Assembly (NCBI GenBank): GCA_025655595.1
Contig: JAHXIO010000011.1
Span: 62,001 to 126,000 of the forward strand
DNA from: Candidatus Thiodiazotropha sp. (ex Monitilora ramsayi)
GTDB lineage: Bacteria; Pseudomonadota; Gammaproteobacteria; Chromatiales; Chromatiaceae
Length of the DNA: 64,000 nt
Direction of reading: 5' to 3'
The notes under the pieces are model-generated. The model was not told the DNA's origin. It made no database searches and was given only the letters and a program-made list of their open reading frames with translations. Positions 54,337-62,711 of this stretch are shown here, piece by piece. Position 1 is the stretch's first letter; the number at the start of each line of letters is the position of its first letter. A program made the translations under genes and the position numbers.

Positions 54337-56694
54337 TTAAGCCAGGCCCGCTACTTTGGGGGACCTGTTTGACCTATCCGCCCGTTTTTTACTCAGCTTC
54401 CCTTTAACACGACCAACCAGGTCGGCATCAGTGATCACTTCGTAGAAAAAGCTTTTATGATCTTCTCCGGAATCCTCTGATAACCGATCATCTTGCCAAC
54501 CCTTGAGTATTGCCTCCCTGATCACCAACCAGTGAGAAGAACCCAGCCTGTCCATGAAGCGTCCCACGAAGTAGTAGTGAGTATCACCTGAACGGCTGTG
54601 CAGTTTCACTTTATGTAAAACCATTTCCGATTTAAGTTTCTCAAATGCAGGCGGATCAAGCTCAATTCCATTGACGTTGTAACGCAGACGCTTGCTCGTA
54701 TCGGAAGACCTCTCATTTTCCAGCCGCATGACCTCCACACGGTGACGCTGACTTCTCCGCCAACCGGTATCCTTTCGTAACTCGGCGGAGCATGAGGAGA
54801 GCCTATCCGCCTGGTTGATGGCAGGAGAGATCATGATTTTTCTCTTTTCATCATACAGATAGGCAGGAGCATCATCACAGAATGCAATACCCAGTCCCAA
54901 CTCCAGCTTGGGCAGATCGTAGGCTCGGTTCTGACTGTTTTGCGCCTCCATGACCAGGAGCATTTTCCTTGCAAGACCGCAGGCATTGGCAACAGTCATC
55001 GCCTGGGTACCCGCCCCGCCGGTCTCTAATACAGCAAGAATCAACGCATCCCCCTCAACGAAAACCTTTTGTGCACCGAACCGGTCCAGTAACTTTGTGA
55101 TGGGACCGAAAAAATTCATGCTGAAATGGGTGGCAGGATTTAGCCGTTTTTCGACCAACTGTCGTGTAATCTCCGTGGAGCCCCGCACATCCGCCTTGAG
55201 CACGACATGGGCCTTCACCTTATGGTCATCCGTCTCCTTGTCACTACCCAGCCTAAATTCGTAAAGAGCACCATTATCACGGGAGAGCTTGATACTCTCA
55301 ACATCCTGCAAAACCCGTAAACGACTCATCTGCTGATAACTGTAATAGGCCAGTTTTAGATCCCTGCGAAAGGTGAGAAAATCCCTCAGGTAGCGCAAAA
55401 CATAATCCTGGTGTTTGGCGGCGGGCATCCTGCGAATGTAATTCAACACCACATCGAGTGCTTTAAGAGCAGCAACACCTTTGTCAGGTGTGGAAGCCAA
55501 CCGCTTGCTCAAGACCTTTTTCGGTAGCTGGTCAGCCAGATAGAGATAGACCTCCTTTATCGGCAATTGCCCCCGGAGTTGATGGTATAGTCGAGGTGTT
55601 CGATAGGCTGCAACCGCACGACGGGTAATGCCAGCCCGCTCCAGCCGTTTAAACAATTCCGCCTGTAGTTTCTGCTGTAGTTTGTCGCATTCAGAATTTT
55701 GCCACGGACTCACATCCTGTGATCTGTTTTTGGAAAACCAGCCGCCCTCCTGGTTGTGTCTGCGCATCAGGAGTTCGATATTCGTCGGCACATCGAGCCA
55801 AGTAACATCAATAGTTTTGAACTCCTCCTCGCTCAGGCTTCTCTCGAGCAGACGCTGACCCTCTAAAAACTCTGAGAATCCGCTATGTAACTCCCGGTTT
55901 CGTATCTGAAATGGCTGGTTTGTCTTCTCCCCCAACACCTTGGAGTCCTGTCTGTCAGCCGCTTTGGTCCAGTGAGGCAGATAGCCCTGAAAGGTCTCTG
56001 TGATGATACGATTGGTCAGATCAAAGAAGTTCCCTTCATGGCGATCCACACATAGTAGAGGATAGTGATTGAGGAAAAACTCTTCAGTGGAGAGATCAGG
56101 TAGATGCAACAGCGGATTGAATAAAATCTGTTTCGACACTGTCCACGAGTGTCCCACTACAGATTTTCTCAGTTTCCGCAGTTCCTTGGACTCCAGCCTC
56201 ATGACAACCTTGAACAGCCTTCTCAACGTCCTGTAGCGAATACCCGGCTCCAACCTCGCCAGATTGGCGATTCTCTCATGCAGCTCCAGCGAACGTCCGC
56301 TATCCATACCCGCAGGCGAATCAGCATCTTGCTGTAATTTGTCACGCAATCGGGTGACGGCATCACCGGGCGATTCAAGCAGCATCTTCAGTAACGCCAT
56401 ATGCAGCAACTGCAGCAACTCTTTGAGTGCCGCATTTTCATGTACCCGTTCGAGCGCCCCCCGCATGATGTCCCGATAGACATCGCGCAAGCCCTCAAAG
56501 TCGCTGTTTGAGGGGGGTTTGCCCATTTTGGCCCAACCGTGCTTAACAAGATCCTCATGCACGATCTTGTCCGATAATTCGGCCAGTGTTTCACGGAATT
56601 TATGGCTCAAAGCCACATCGATTCGCTGATTGTCGATGCCGATCTGAAACTGGTTCAGGTGGACCTGTGGTGCCTTGCAACTGCGTAAAGGCAA
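54337..56694 (-). CDS. Class III nucleotidyl cyclase-like protein with long helical N-terminus
   Basis: 785 residues. The C-terminal third carries a class III cyclase domain (about residues 500-690): the first metal Asp is in VVLKADVRGSTEITRQL, and the second in QKVFVEGDALILAV, preceded by a lysine that may select adenine. The first ~490 residues are helical, with no signal peptide, membrane segment or known sensor domain that I can see. The first standard start is TTG at 56694. The frame continues upstream to a stop at 56755; a CTG at 56730 with GAGGA before it is an alternative start. Whether it makes cyclic nucleotide is untested. Confidence 0.72.
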   Translation of the reverse strand: MPLRSCKAPQVHLNQFQIGIDNQRIDVALSHKFRETLAELSDKIVHEDLVKHGWAKMGKPPSNSDFEGLRDVYRDIMRGALERVHENAALKELLQLLHMALLKMLLESPGDAVTRLRDKLQQDADSPAGMDSGRSLELHERIANLARLEPGIRYRTLRRLFKVVMRLESKELRKLRKSVVGHSWTVSKQILFNPLLHLPDLSTEEFFLNHYPLLCVDRHEGNFFDLTNRIITETFQGYLPHWTKAADRQDSKVLGEKTNQPFQIRNRELHSGFSEFLEGQRLLERSLSEEEFKTIDVTWLDVPTNIELLMRRHNQEGGWFSKNRSQDVSPWQNSECDKLQQKLQAELFKRLERAGITRRAVAAYRTPRLYHQLRGQLPIKEVYLYLADQLPKKVLSKRLASTPDKGVAALKALDVVLNYIRRMPAAKHQDYVLRYLRDFLTFRRDLKLAYYSYQQMSRLRVLQDVESIKLSRDNGALYEFRLGSDKETDDHKVKAHVVLKADVRGSTEITRQLVEKRLNPATHFSMNFFGPITKLLDRFGAQKVFVEGDALILAVLETGGAGTQAMTVANACGLARKMLLVMEAQNSQNRAYDLPKLELGLGIAFCDDAPAYLYDEKRKIMISPAINQADRLSSCSAELRKDTGWRRSQRHRVEVMRLENERSSDTSKRLRYNVNGIELDPPAFEKLKSEMVLHKVKLHSRSGDTHYYFVGRFMDRLGSSHWLVIREAILKGWQDDRLSEDSGEDHKSFFYEVITDADLVGRVKGKLSKKRADRSNRSPKVAGLA

Positions 56695-57015
56695 CAGGAA
56701 TTCGTCAACTTCCGGTGTACGATTTAACAGCTTAGAATCCTCATGTTGACCGCTTCATGCACATGGATAACTGATAGTTCCGGCATTCTCCCTAGCCGGC
56801 AAGGATTACCCTTCTAGAGCAGAAGCGCGTTAAAAAGTACAAACTTGCTCAATGGCTTATATCAGACCAAGCATAGTTGATGCAGGTCATTTGGGAAAAG
56901 GGTGAAAGCGGAATTCCATTCGCCAGATGGAGAGAAATGTGATCGGCGTACGGTATAGGGTGGTTGAGCCATTACCAGTTGATTGGCTTGGCGTTTATTT
57001 GGTCCCATTAGACGC
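56695..57015. other. Intergenic region upstream of the cyclase-like gene
   Basis: 321 bases between Rsd and the cyclase-like gene (both minus). The part to 56755 may be coding if the cyclase start is upstream of 56694. I see no other gene, repeat or obvious hairpin. Confidence 0.4.
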
Positions 57016-57465
57016 CTAACGCGCCAACATACTAGACAGCAACTGATCCTCAAGCTCAATTCTGACTGCCAACTCTTCGCCCAATCGTGACAGATCCTCC
57101 GGTAGATGATCCAGCTCCAATGCATGATCAGACAGATCATATTTATCGTTGAAGGCAACAGCCGTTTCACTCGCAAGAACAAATTCAGGATAGATCGCCT
57201 TAGCCAGCTGCAAAACGCCGCTACGACGCTCATTGCCGCTGCTGATACGCCCGAAGACCTCAAAATGCCCGAAGGCAGTGTAATCAATGAGCACCTGACA
57301 AAAAGTCTGTAACAGTTTGTCGAGCGATTCGGAACGCCGGTATGGCTCCAACCCCGCCACGCTGCAAAACAGGACAAGCACCTCCTGGCGTTCCGCCAGA
57401 AGTTTATCGATAAGATCCTGTGTGGTTGTTCTGCGTTCCTTGGTTCTCTCTTTTTGAGAACTCAT
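57016..57465 (-). CDS. rsd: Rsd/AlgQ family anti-sigma-70 regulator
   Basis: 149 residues, all-helical. LIDKLLAERQEVLVLFCSVAGL near residue 18 and FCQVLIDYTAFGHFEVFGRI near 58 match Rsd/AlgQ. These proteins bind sigma-70 region 4 and limit its use in stationary phase. GGAGGAG precedes the ATG at 57465 by 5 bases. It stands 321 bases upstream of the cyclase-like gene on the same strand; linkage is uncertain. Confidence 0.87.
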   Translation of the reverse strand: MSSQKERTKERRTTTQDLIDKLLAERQEVLVLFCSVAGLEPYRRSESLDKLLQTFCQVLIDYTAFGHFEVFGRISSGNERRSGVLQLAKAIYPEFVLASETAVAFNDKYDLSDHALELDHLPEDLSRLGEELAVRIELEDQLLSSMLAR

Positions 57466-57690
57466 GACTCTCTCCTCCGGAAACCCTCTTTTTCTCTATT
57501 ATCCCGGATTCATCCGAATTGAATCCATATTTTTGTGCATTATCATGCCAGCGACTTCCATTGTCCCTTTCAGGGGTAAAGCTAACCACCAAAGGCCGCA
57601 TCTGGCAAGAGTCGATTGAATGTATCGACATCGGCTATGATTGTACTCTTCGCAGGAAACAAAACCTATGATTACTGGATCTGACTGATT

Positions 57691-58356
57691 ATGAGCCGTT
57701 TATTCACACGATCAGACCATGGACTGGAGCTAACACTCATCTTGTGTCTTGCACTTGCGACCCCAGTAACTTCAAACGCCGAGACACCTTCCAGCATCAT
57801 GAGCAGAGCTATGATCGCTATGATGGACACTATGGGTGACCTGGCCCATGAGTTCAAAGGCAAAAGCAATTGGTCTTTCGGAAACAGCAATTCCCCTTAC
57901 TCTGGTTGGTCAGGTCCCGGCGGCTCACCATGGAGCACATATAGTATGCCTGGCTATGGTCCGGGCTGGCCTGGTGGACCGCCTTTACAGTCGCCCCTAC
58001 CGGGAATGGGTGGTGTCCCACCCTTAATGTCTCCCCGGTCAGATCCGGCAGGGGCGAGATCGCCAGTTGACGGTATCTGGCTGGGACAGAGTGGTGAGAT
58101 TGTCCTTGTGATGTATGGCCATTTCCGCATCTATGCAAGCGCGGAAACCTATCGCGACGGCCAGTTCGAGATTGATGGCGATAGATTGGCCATGTACGAC
58201 CCGGAATCGGGCTACATCATGGAGTTTGACTATCTGCTCAACGACGGACGCATGATCATGCGTAGCGAAACAGGCGCCATCATGCTTTTCAAACAACTAC
58301 CGATCCCGATTCCGCCCTATAGCCTGTTTGCCGACAGCCCTTCATCCTACCAGTAG
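57691..58356 (+). CDS. Secreted Gly/Pro/Ser-rich protein of unknown function
   Basis: 221 residues. The signal peptide (LILCLALATPVTSNA, near residues 15-30) is followed by a short helix. A Gly/Pro/Ser/Tyr/Trp-rich linker comes next (about 60-120, with repeated GPG/PGYG-like turns). The C-terminal beta domain (about 125-200) has VDGIWLGQSGEIVLVMYG and MRSETGAIMLFKQ. No cysteines or known domain are visible. It is probably periplasmic or surface exposed. Its 3' end overlaps the convergent TSUP gene by 15 bases. Confidence 0.75.
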   Translation: MSRLFTRSDHGLELTLILCLALATPVTSNAETPSSIMSRAMIAMMDTMGDLAHEFKGKSNWSFGNSNSPYSGWSGPGGSPWSTYSMPGYGPGWPGGPPLQSPLPGMGGVPPLMSPRSDPAGARSPVDGIWLGQSGEIVLVMYGHFRIYASAETYRDGQFEIDGDRLAMYDPESGYIMEFDYLLNDGRMIMRSETGAIMLFKQLPIPIPPYSLFADSPSSYQ

Positions 58357-59157
58357 TTTGGTACCTATCCCCAACAGGAAGATGGCGAATATGCGTTTCA
58401 GTACCGCCCCCGGCAAACGGTGGGCCAGGTGCGCCCCCAGCGGTGCAAAAAGGGCACTGGTCAAGATAATAACCAATGCCACCGGCCAATAGATAAACCC
58501 GGTACTGCCCGGCGGCAGGGTCTCAATACCCCAACCGGTCAGCATAAAACTGGCCCCACCCGACAGCGCGATGGGCAGTCCGCAGGCACTGGATGTCGCT
58601 ACCGCCCGCTTCATCTCTACTCCCGTCGCATTCAAAAATGGCACTGTCATCGAACCACCACCGATGCCCACGATAGCTGAGATCAGCCCAATCACAAGGC
58701 TGACCAGACTTTTCACCACTACCCCCACCTGCCGGATCATCCCCGTGGACTGAACACTGAACAGCATACGCAACCCCACTGAAATGGCGAATATCCCGAA
58801 GATTCGCTGCAGTACCAGGCCATCGAGCATACCGGCCACCACTCCGCCCAACCAGGCACCTAGCAGGATGCCCGGTGTCAGTCTCCAGAATTCAGGCCAG
58901 ATCACTCCCCCTCGCTTGTGGTGGGCCCGGATCGATGAAATGGAGGTAATGACGATAGTCGCCAGTGAGGTCCCCACGGCCAGATGCATGTTGTAGTTTC
59001 CGTCCACCCCGATCAGGGGCAGTCCCCAGACCAGTGCCGGCACAATAACCAATCCTCCTCCGACACCGAACAGTCCGGCGATCACACCGACCAAACTGCC
59101 GAGCAGTAAAAAGAGCAGCACAGCTTCAACGGTGAAGGCACTAAGAATTGATGTCAT
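58342..59157 (-). CDS. TauE/SafE (TSUP) family permease
   Basis: 271 residues and about eight helices. GVIAGLFGVGGGLVIVPALV near residue 25 and its repeat ISAIVGIGGGSMTVPFL near 145 are the duplicated family motif. Members export or import sulfite, sulfoacetate, taurine-related or other organosulfur anions. In a sulfur oxidiser a sulfite or thiosulfate role is plausible, but the sequence does not fix the substrate. The start at 59157 lies about 150 bases from the divergent NDUFA9-like gene. Confidence 0.88.
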   Translation of the reverse strand: MTSILSAFTVEAVLLFLLLGSLVGVIAGLFGVGGGLVIVPALVWGLPLIGVDGNYNMHLAVGTSLATIVITSISSIRAHHKRGGVIWPEFWRLTPGILLGAWLGGVVAGMLDGLVLQRIFGIFAISVGLRMLFSVQSTGMIRQVGVVVKSLVSLVIGLISAIVGIGGGSMTVPFLNATGVEMKRAVATSSACGLPIALSGGASFMLTGWGIETLPPGSTGFIYWPVALVIILTSALFAPLGAHLAHRLPGAVLKRIFAIFLLGIGTKLLVG

Positions 59158-59309
59158 AGAGGAGTTTTCACCTATCGAAACCGATGAGCCACGGCATCAA
59201 AATCAATGTGTCAGGCGGAAACAGATGCCATTGGGTATTGTCAGTAGGCGAAATCGCGTTCAGAATTTCGTTCTGATAAAAAAACGACAATGGCAGGTTA
59301 CCGAAGTAT

Positions 59310-60269
59310 ATGAACAGGATCTGTATTCTAGGTGGAACGGGTTTCGTTGGACAGCATCTGATTGCCAATCTTTCAAAACGGGGCATTCAGTGCCGTGTTC
59401 TTTCACGGCATCCCCAGCGGCATGCCAACTTACAGGTCAATCCCGGTATTGAGCTGATCAAGTCCGAAGCGCTGGAGTCCGACTACCTGACAACCCAGTT
59501 TGAAGGTTGTGATGCCGTCATCAATCTGATTGGAATACTCAACGAGTCCGGCAAACGGAACCGTTTCAGAAAAATCCATGTTGAACTGGTGGATACCATT
59601 GTCGAGGCTGCCAGCAAGGCGGGGGTCGGTCGCCTGCTTCATATGAGCGCATTGCACGCTGACGCCGCTCGGGGCGGCAGTGAATATCTACGCAGCAAGG
59701 GAGAGGGAGAGAACCGAGCCCATACTCACGGCGGGACCTCACTGAAAGTCACCAGTATCCGACCCTCGGTCATCTTCGGCAGCGGAGACAGTTTTTTCAA
59801 CCGTTTTGCCGGGCTGCTGAAGCTGTCGCCGTTTCTCTTTCCCCTGGCCTGCCCCAAGAGCCGCTTTGCACCGGTCTGGGTAGAAGATGTGGCTGAGGCG
59901 TTCGCCCGCTGCCTGGAGGACGATAGCACTGCCGACATGCACTATGATCTATGCGGCCCAAATATATACACCCTGCAGGAACTGGTCTCATTTACAGCGA
60001 AGACGACTGGACTCCGCCGGGTAATTCTGCCACTTGGGAACGGCTTATCGAAGATGCAGGCACGATTGCTGGGACTTCTGCCCGGCCGCCCGTTTACCAT
60101 GGATAACTACCTGTCGCTTCAGACAGACAGCATCTGTGAGGACGACGGATTCGGGGGTCTCGGAATAGATCCACAGGCCATTGAGAGCATTGTCCCACGC
60201 TATTTGGCTCAAGGTGGCTACCGAGGTCGCCTGGATCGTTATCGGCGAGAATTCACAACAAGAACCTGA
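59310..60269 (+). CDS. NAD(P)-binding SDR-like protein, complex I NDUFA9 type
   Basis: 319 residues of the atypical extended SDR fold. The N-terminal ICILGGTGFVGQHLIANL binds NAD(P). INLIGIL and LLHMSALHADA follow the second and third strands, and RPSVIFGSGD the active-site loop. The classical Tyr-x3-Lys is weak (EYLRSKGEGE). The family resembles mitochondrial complex I subunit NDUFA9 and bacterial homologues of unclear role. It is probably a redox- or NAD-sensing assembly factor. It starts a block followed by two periplasmic thioredoxins. Confidence 0.82.
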   Translation: MNRICILGGTGFVGQHLIANLSKRGIQCRVLSRHPQRHANLQVNPGIELIKSEALESDYLTTQFEGCDAVINLIGILNESGKRNRFRKIHVELVDTIVEAASKAGVGRLLHMSALHADAARGGSEYLRSKGEGENRAHTHGGTSLKVTSIRPSVIFGSGDSFFNRFAGLLKLSPFLFPLACPKSRFAPVWVEDVAEAFARCLEDDSTADMHYDLCGPNIYTLQELVSFTAKTTGLRRVILPLGNGLSKMQARLLGLLPGRPFTMDNYLSLQTDSICEDDGFGGLGIDPQAIESIVPRYLAQGGYRGRLDRYRREFTTRT

Positions 60270-60351
60270 TCACAATTTTGCTGAAAACCGGGTGGAACGG
60301 CCCAAAATTTTACAATTACTTATAGATATATAAGTATATTTTGATATACTG

Positions 60352-60375
60352 CAACTACTCCCTTAGTAGTAGTTG
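60352..60375 (+). promoter_or_regulatory. Leader hairpin just before the first thioredoxin gene
   Basis: CAACTACT / AGTAGTTG is a perfect 8-base stem with an 8-base loop ending 5 bases before the ATG at 60381. It overlaps where a Shine-Dalgarno would lie, and a -10-like TATACT sits just upstream (60345-60350). It may modulate translation or transcription. Confidence 0.4.
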
Positions 60376-60380
60376 TCGAT

Positions 60381-60842
60381 ATGTTGAAGCAGTACCTGAT
60401 TTCCTTCGCTCTGATCCTCTTCACCCTACCCGCCTCAGCTGAAAACTCCGCCTCCGCAGTTGACTGGTCCGATGTCGGCCGGATAGCGCGTGAGCACCAC
60501 AGCCCGATCCTTGTAGTATTCAGCGCAGATAGCTGCAGTTATTGCGTAAGACTGAAGAAAGAGATTATCGATCCCCTCACAAGAGACCGAACCAACGACC
60601 ATACTATGTTGATTCGTGAATTCGATATCAATTCGGGGGGCAAGATCATCGATTTTGACGGTGATGCCGTCCGCAGCCGGAAGTTCAAACAGCGTTACGG
60701 CATCTACGCCACCCCCACACTGTTGATCCTCGATGCAGAGGGCAGGCTCCTGTCCGATCCTATCGTCGGGTACAATTCAGCACCTGAGTATATGGAACTG
60801 CTGAACGCTTCGCTGGTCAGTTCACTGGAAGCGCTCAAATAG
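60381..60842 (+). CDS. Periplasmic thioredoxin-fold protein (SoxW-like)
   Basis: 153 residues. A signal peptide (SFALILFTLPASA) precedes a thioredoxin fold with the active site FSADSCSYCVRLKKE (CSYC near residue 53) and the cis-Pro loop YGIYATPTLLILD near 113. Such proteins reduce periplasmic disulfides or persulfides; SoxW is the relative in sulfur oxidisers. It is followed 76 bases later by a paralogue. Its leader carries a hairpin just before the ATG. Confidence 0.83.
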   Translation: MLKQYLISFALILFTLPASAENSASAVDWSDVGRIAREHHSPILVVFSADSCSYCVRLKKEIIDPLTRDRTNDHTMLIREFDINSGGKIIDFDGDAVRSRKFKQRYGIYATPTLLILDAEGRLLSDPIVGYNSAPEYMELLNASLVSSLEALK

Positions 60843-60918
60843 CACAGCTGGAGAAGGACCCTCCCATCCGACGGTCAGACCGGCCGGGCTACGTGGAAGA
60901 ACAACTAGGTCCTGACAG

Positions 60919-61419
60919 ATGCCTCAACCAAAAAAAGTAGTGCAATTTCTCCCCTTACCACCTGCCATTGCGCTCTTCTGCCTCCTGGCTGCAAGCAGCC
61001 TGCATGCAGATTATGGCGGAATCGCTCTTGTAGACGACCTCAGACAAACGGCTGAGAAAGCCAAGAAAAAACAGGCGCCCATCTTGCTGATGGTCTCACA
61101 GCACCACTGCGAGTTTTGCGAATTGATGAAACAGGAGGTGCTGCACCCCATGCAACTGAGCGGAGACTACGAGGATCAGGTCGTCATGCGGGAAGTGATG
61201 ATCGACCCCGGAGAGATGGTGACCAACTTTGAAGGCAAACGCGAACCGGCATCGGACTTCGCCGACCGTTACGGCGTCTTCGTTACGCCCACACTGCTAT
61301 TTCTTGATACCGACGGACGGGAGGCTGCAGAGCGTATCCTCGGCATCAACACTATCGATTTTCTACTCTTCTACATAGAAGATGCCATTGAGACAGCCAC
61401 CCCAAACCCATCCAGGTAG
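60919..61419 (+). CDS. Periplasmic thioredoxin-fold protein, second copy
   Basis: 166 residues. The signal peptide (AIALFCLLAASSLHA) leads to an active site MVSQHHCEFCELMKQE (CEFC near residue 70) and cis-Pro loop YGVFVTPTLLFLD. It resembles the neighbouring CSYC protein in length and layout, so it probably arose by old tandem duplication, but the two differ in their CxxC dipeptide and hence likely in redox potential. It converges with the anti-sigma gene with one base between the stops. Confidence 0.83.
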   Translation: MPQPKKVVQFLPLPPAIALFCLLAASSLHADYGGIALVDDLRQTAEKAKKKQAPILLMVSQHHCEFCELMKQEVLHPMQLSGDYEDQVVMREVMIDPGEMVTNFEGKREPASDFADRYGVFVTPTLLFLDTDGREAAERILGINTIDFLLFYIEDAIETATPNPSR

Positions 61420-61420
61420 A

Positions 61421-62083
61421 TCAATCGGATTGACTTTCAAAGTCGGCAAGTTCAGAAGGTAGCGGCAATTCCGGGTATCGCTTTCGGAAGAGAACCAATT
61501 CTGCCCGTAGCGCCTTTAAGTCACCCTTTCTCAGCATCGTTAACATGGCATCGATCCAGGCCTGAGGTGTGCGGATGGACTCTCCGACCTCTCTCTCCGG
61601 CATCGCCGGTGCGGTGCTGAATCTCTGCTGTTTCATCTCTGCGCTGCGCTTTTCCTTTGGCACTGAGACATCAGCATCTGTTGCGGCGCGAGAAGGCAAG
61701 GCACTTTGCAACTCCACCGCGGGTTGACGCGCTTCAGGCATAATAGCCTGACGTTTTATGACCGGCGCTGCTGCAGGTGGAGAGGCAGGACCGGGACTTT
61801 GCGGTGCCAGCTCCTCCGAAAAGGCATCGTCCATCTCATCCGGCGCCATAATCTCTGTTGGCGGCTGCACCAGCGTCAGGGTGAGTGAGGTCCCCAACAG
61901 GATGACAGCCGCAGTTGAGAGGGGAATCAACCAGCGTCTACGTCTGGATCTGGCATATCGATGTGCCTGGGCAAGAATCTCCCCATCCAGATCTGCAGCC
62001 GGCTGCTCCCGACGTGAAGCCTGGTAGAGTGCGCTGAGCGACCTGTCCTCTATCTTCTCCTGGTGTTGATCTTGTGTTGTCAC
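61421..62083 (-). CDS. Membrane-anchored anti-sigma-like protein
   Basis: About 221 residues. The N-terminal ~45 residues are charged and helical, followed by one transmembrane helix (WLIPLSTAAVILLGTSLTLTLV, near 55). A Pro/Ala-rich periplasmic linker and a C-terminal helical segment (WIDAMLTMLRKGDLKALRAE) complete it. No zinc-binding HxxxCxxC motif of the ZAS group is seen, so 'anti-sigma' rests on context. The GTG at 62083 overlaps the sigma stop as GTGA and has GGAGG at 7 bases; the TTG at 62089 is worse. Confidence 0.77.
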   Translation of the reverse strand: MTTQDQHQEKIEDRSLSALYQASRREQPAADLDGEILAQAHRYARSRRRRWLIPLSTAAVILLGTSLTLTLVQPPTEIMAPDEMDDAFSEELAPQSPGPASPPAAAPVIKRQAIMPEARQPAVELQSALPSRAATDADVSVPKEKRSAEMKQQRFSTAPAMPEREVGESIRTPQAWIDAMLTMLRKGDLKALRAELVLFRKRYPELPLPSELADFESQSD

Positions 62084-62613
62084 AGGCAATCCTCCAACAC
62101 TTTTCGCAACTGCTTCAGTGCATATCGCAGGCGGCTTTTGATGGTCTCTCGCCCGACACGGACCATCTCCGCGATCTGCTCCAGGGTAAAGCCCCCCTCT
62201 TCCTTGAGCAGGAACGCCTCAGACTGTTCCCTGGGCAACTCAGCCAACTGGCGTTTCATACGCTCGGTACAATCCTGTTCGTTGGCTCTGGCATCGGGCG
62301 TCGGCGAGGGATCTGAAACCTGCGCTACCACCTCATCATCGCTCACAGGTATCAGATGCTCACGGCGGTAGCGATCGATCTGCAGATTGCGTGCGATACG
62401 GAACAGGTAGGCCTTGAACGAACCTTCGCGGAACGGCTTGGTCGCCGTGATGACCCGGGACCAGGCATCCTGATAGAGTTCGTCGGCATCCGCAGAGGAA
62501 TCGCAGCTCCTGAGAAGAAAGAGATAGAGGGATTGGCGATAGCGCTGGTACAACGTCTCGAATGCCGGCGCATCACCCTTGCGATAGCGCCGGAAGAGGA
62601 CCTCGTCACTCAT
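62080..62613 (-). CDS. ECF-type RNA polymerase sigma factor
   Basis: About 177 residues. Region 2 has YQRYRQSLYLFLLRSCDSSADADELYQDAW and FKAYLFRIARNLQIDRYRR. Region 4 has LAELPREQSEAFLLKEEGG and FTLEQIAEMVRVGRETIKSRLRY. It is a sigma-70 family ECF factor that would direct RNA polymerase to stress-linked promoters. It lies between the vWA and anti-sigma genes in one minus-strand operon. The ATG at 62613 gives the conserved MSDEVLFRRY start; the frame is open further to 62676. Confidence 0.88.
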   Translation of the reverse strand: MSDEVLFRRYRKGDAPAFETLYQRYRQSLYLFLLRSCDSSADADELYQDAWSRVITATKPFREGSFKAYLFRIARNLQIDRYRREHLIPVSDDEVVAQVSDPSPTPDARANEQDCTERMKRQLAELPREQSEAFLLKEEGGFTLEQIAEMVRVGRETIKSRLRYALKQLRKVLEDCL

Positions 62614-62711
62614 CCCATCCACTTCTCTCATCTCCTCACTTCGTGGATTGGGCCATACTCCGACCCAACCCTCCAAGATTACACTTTCTCTACCCTGAAT
62701 GATTCAGCCAC

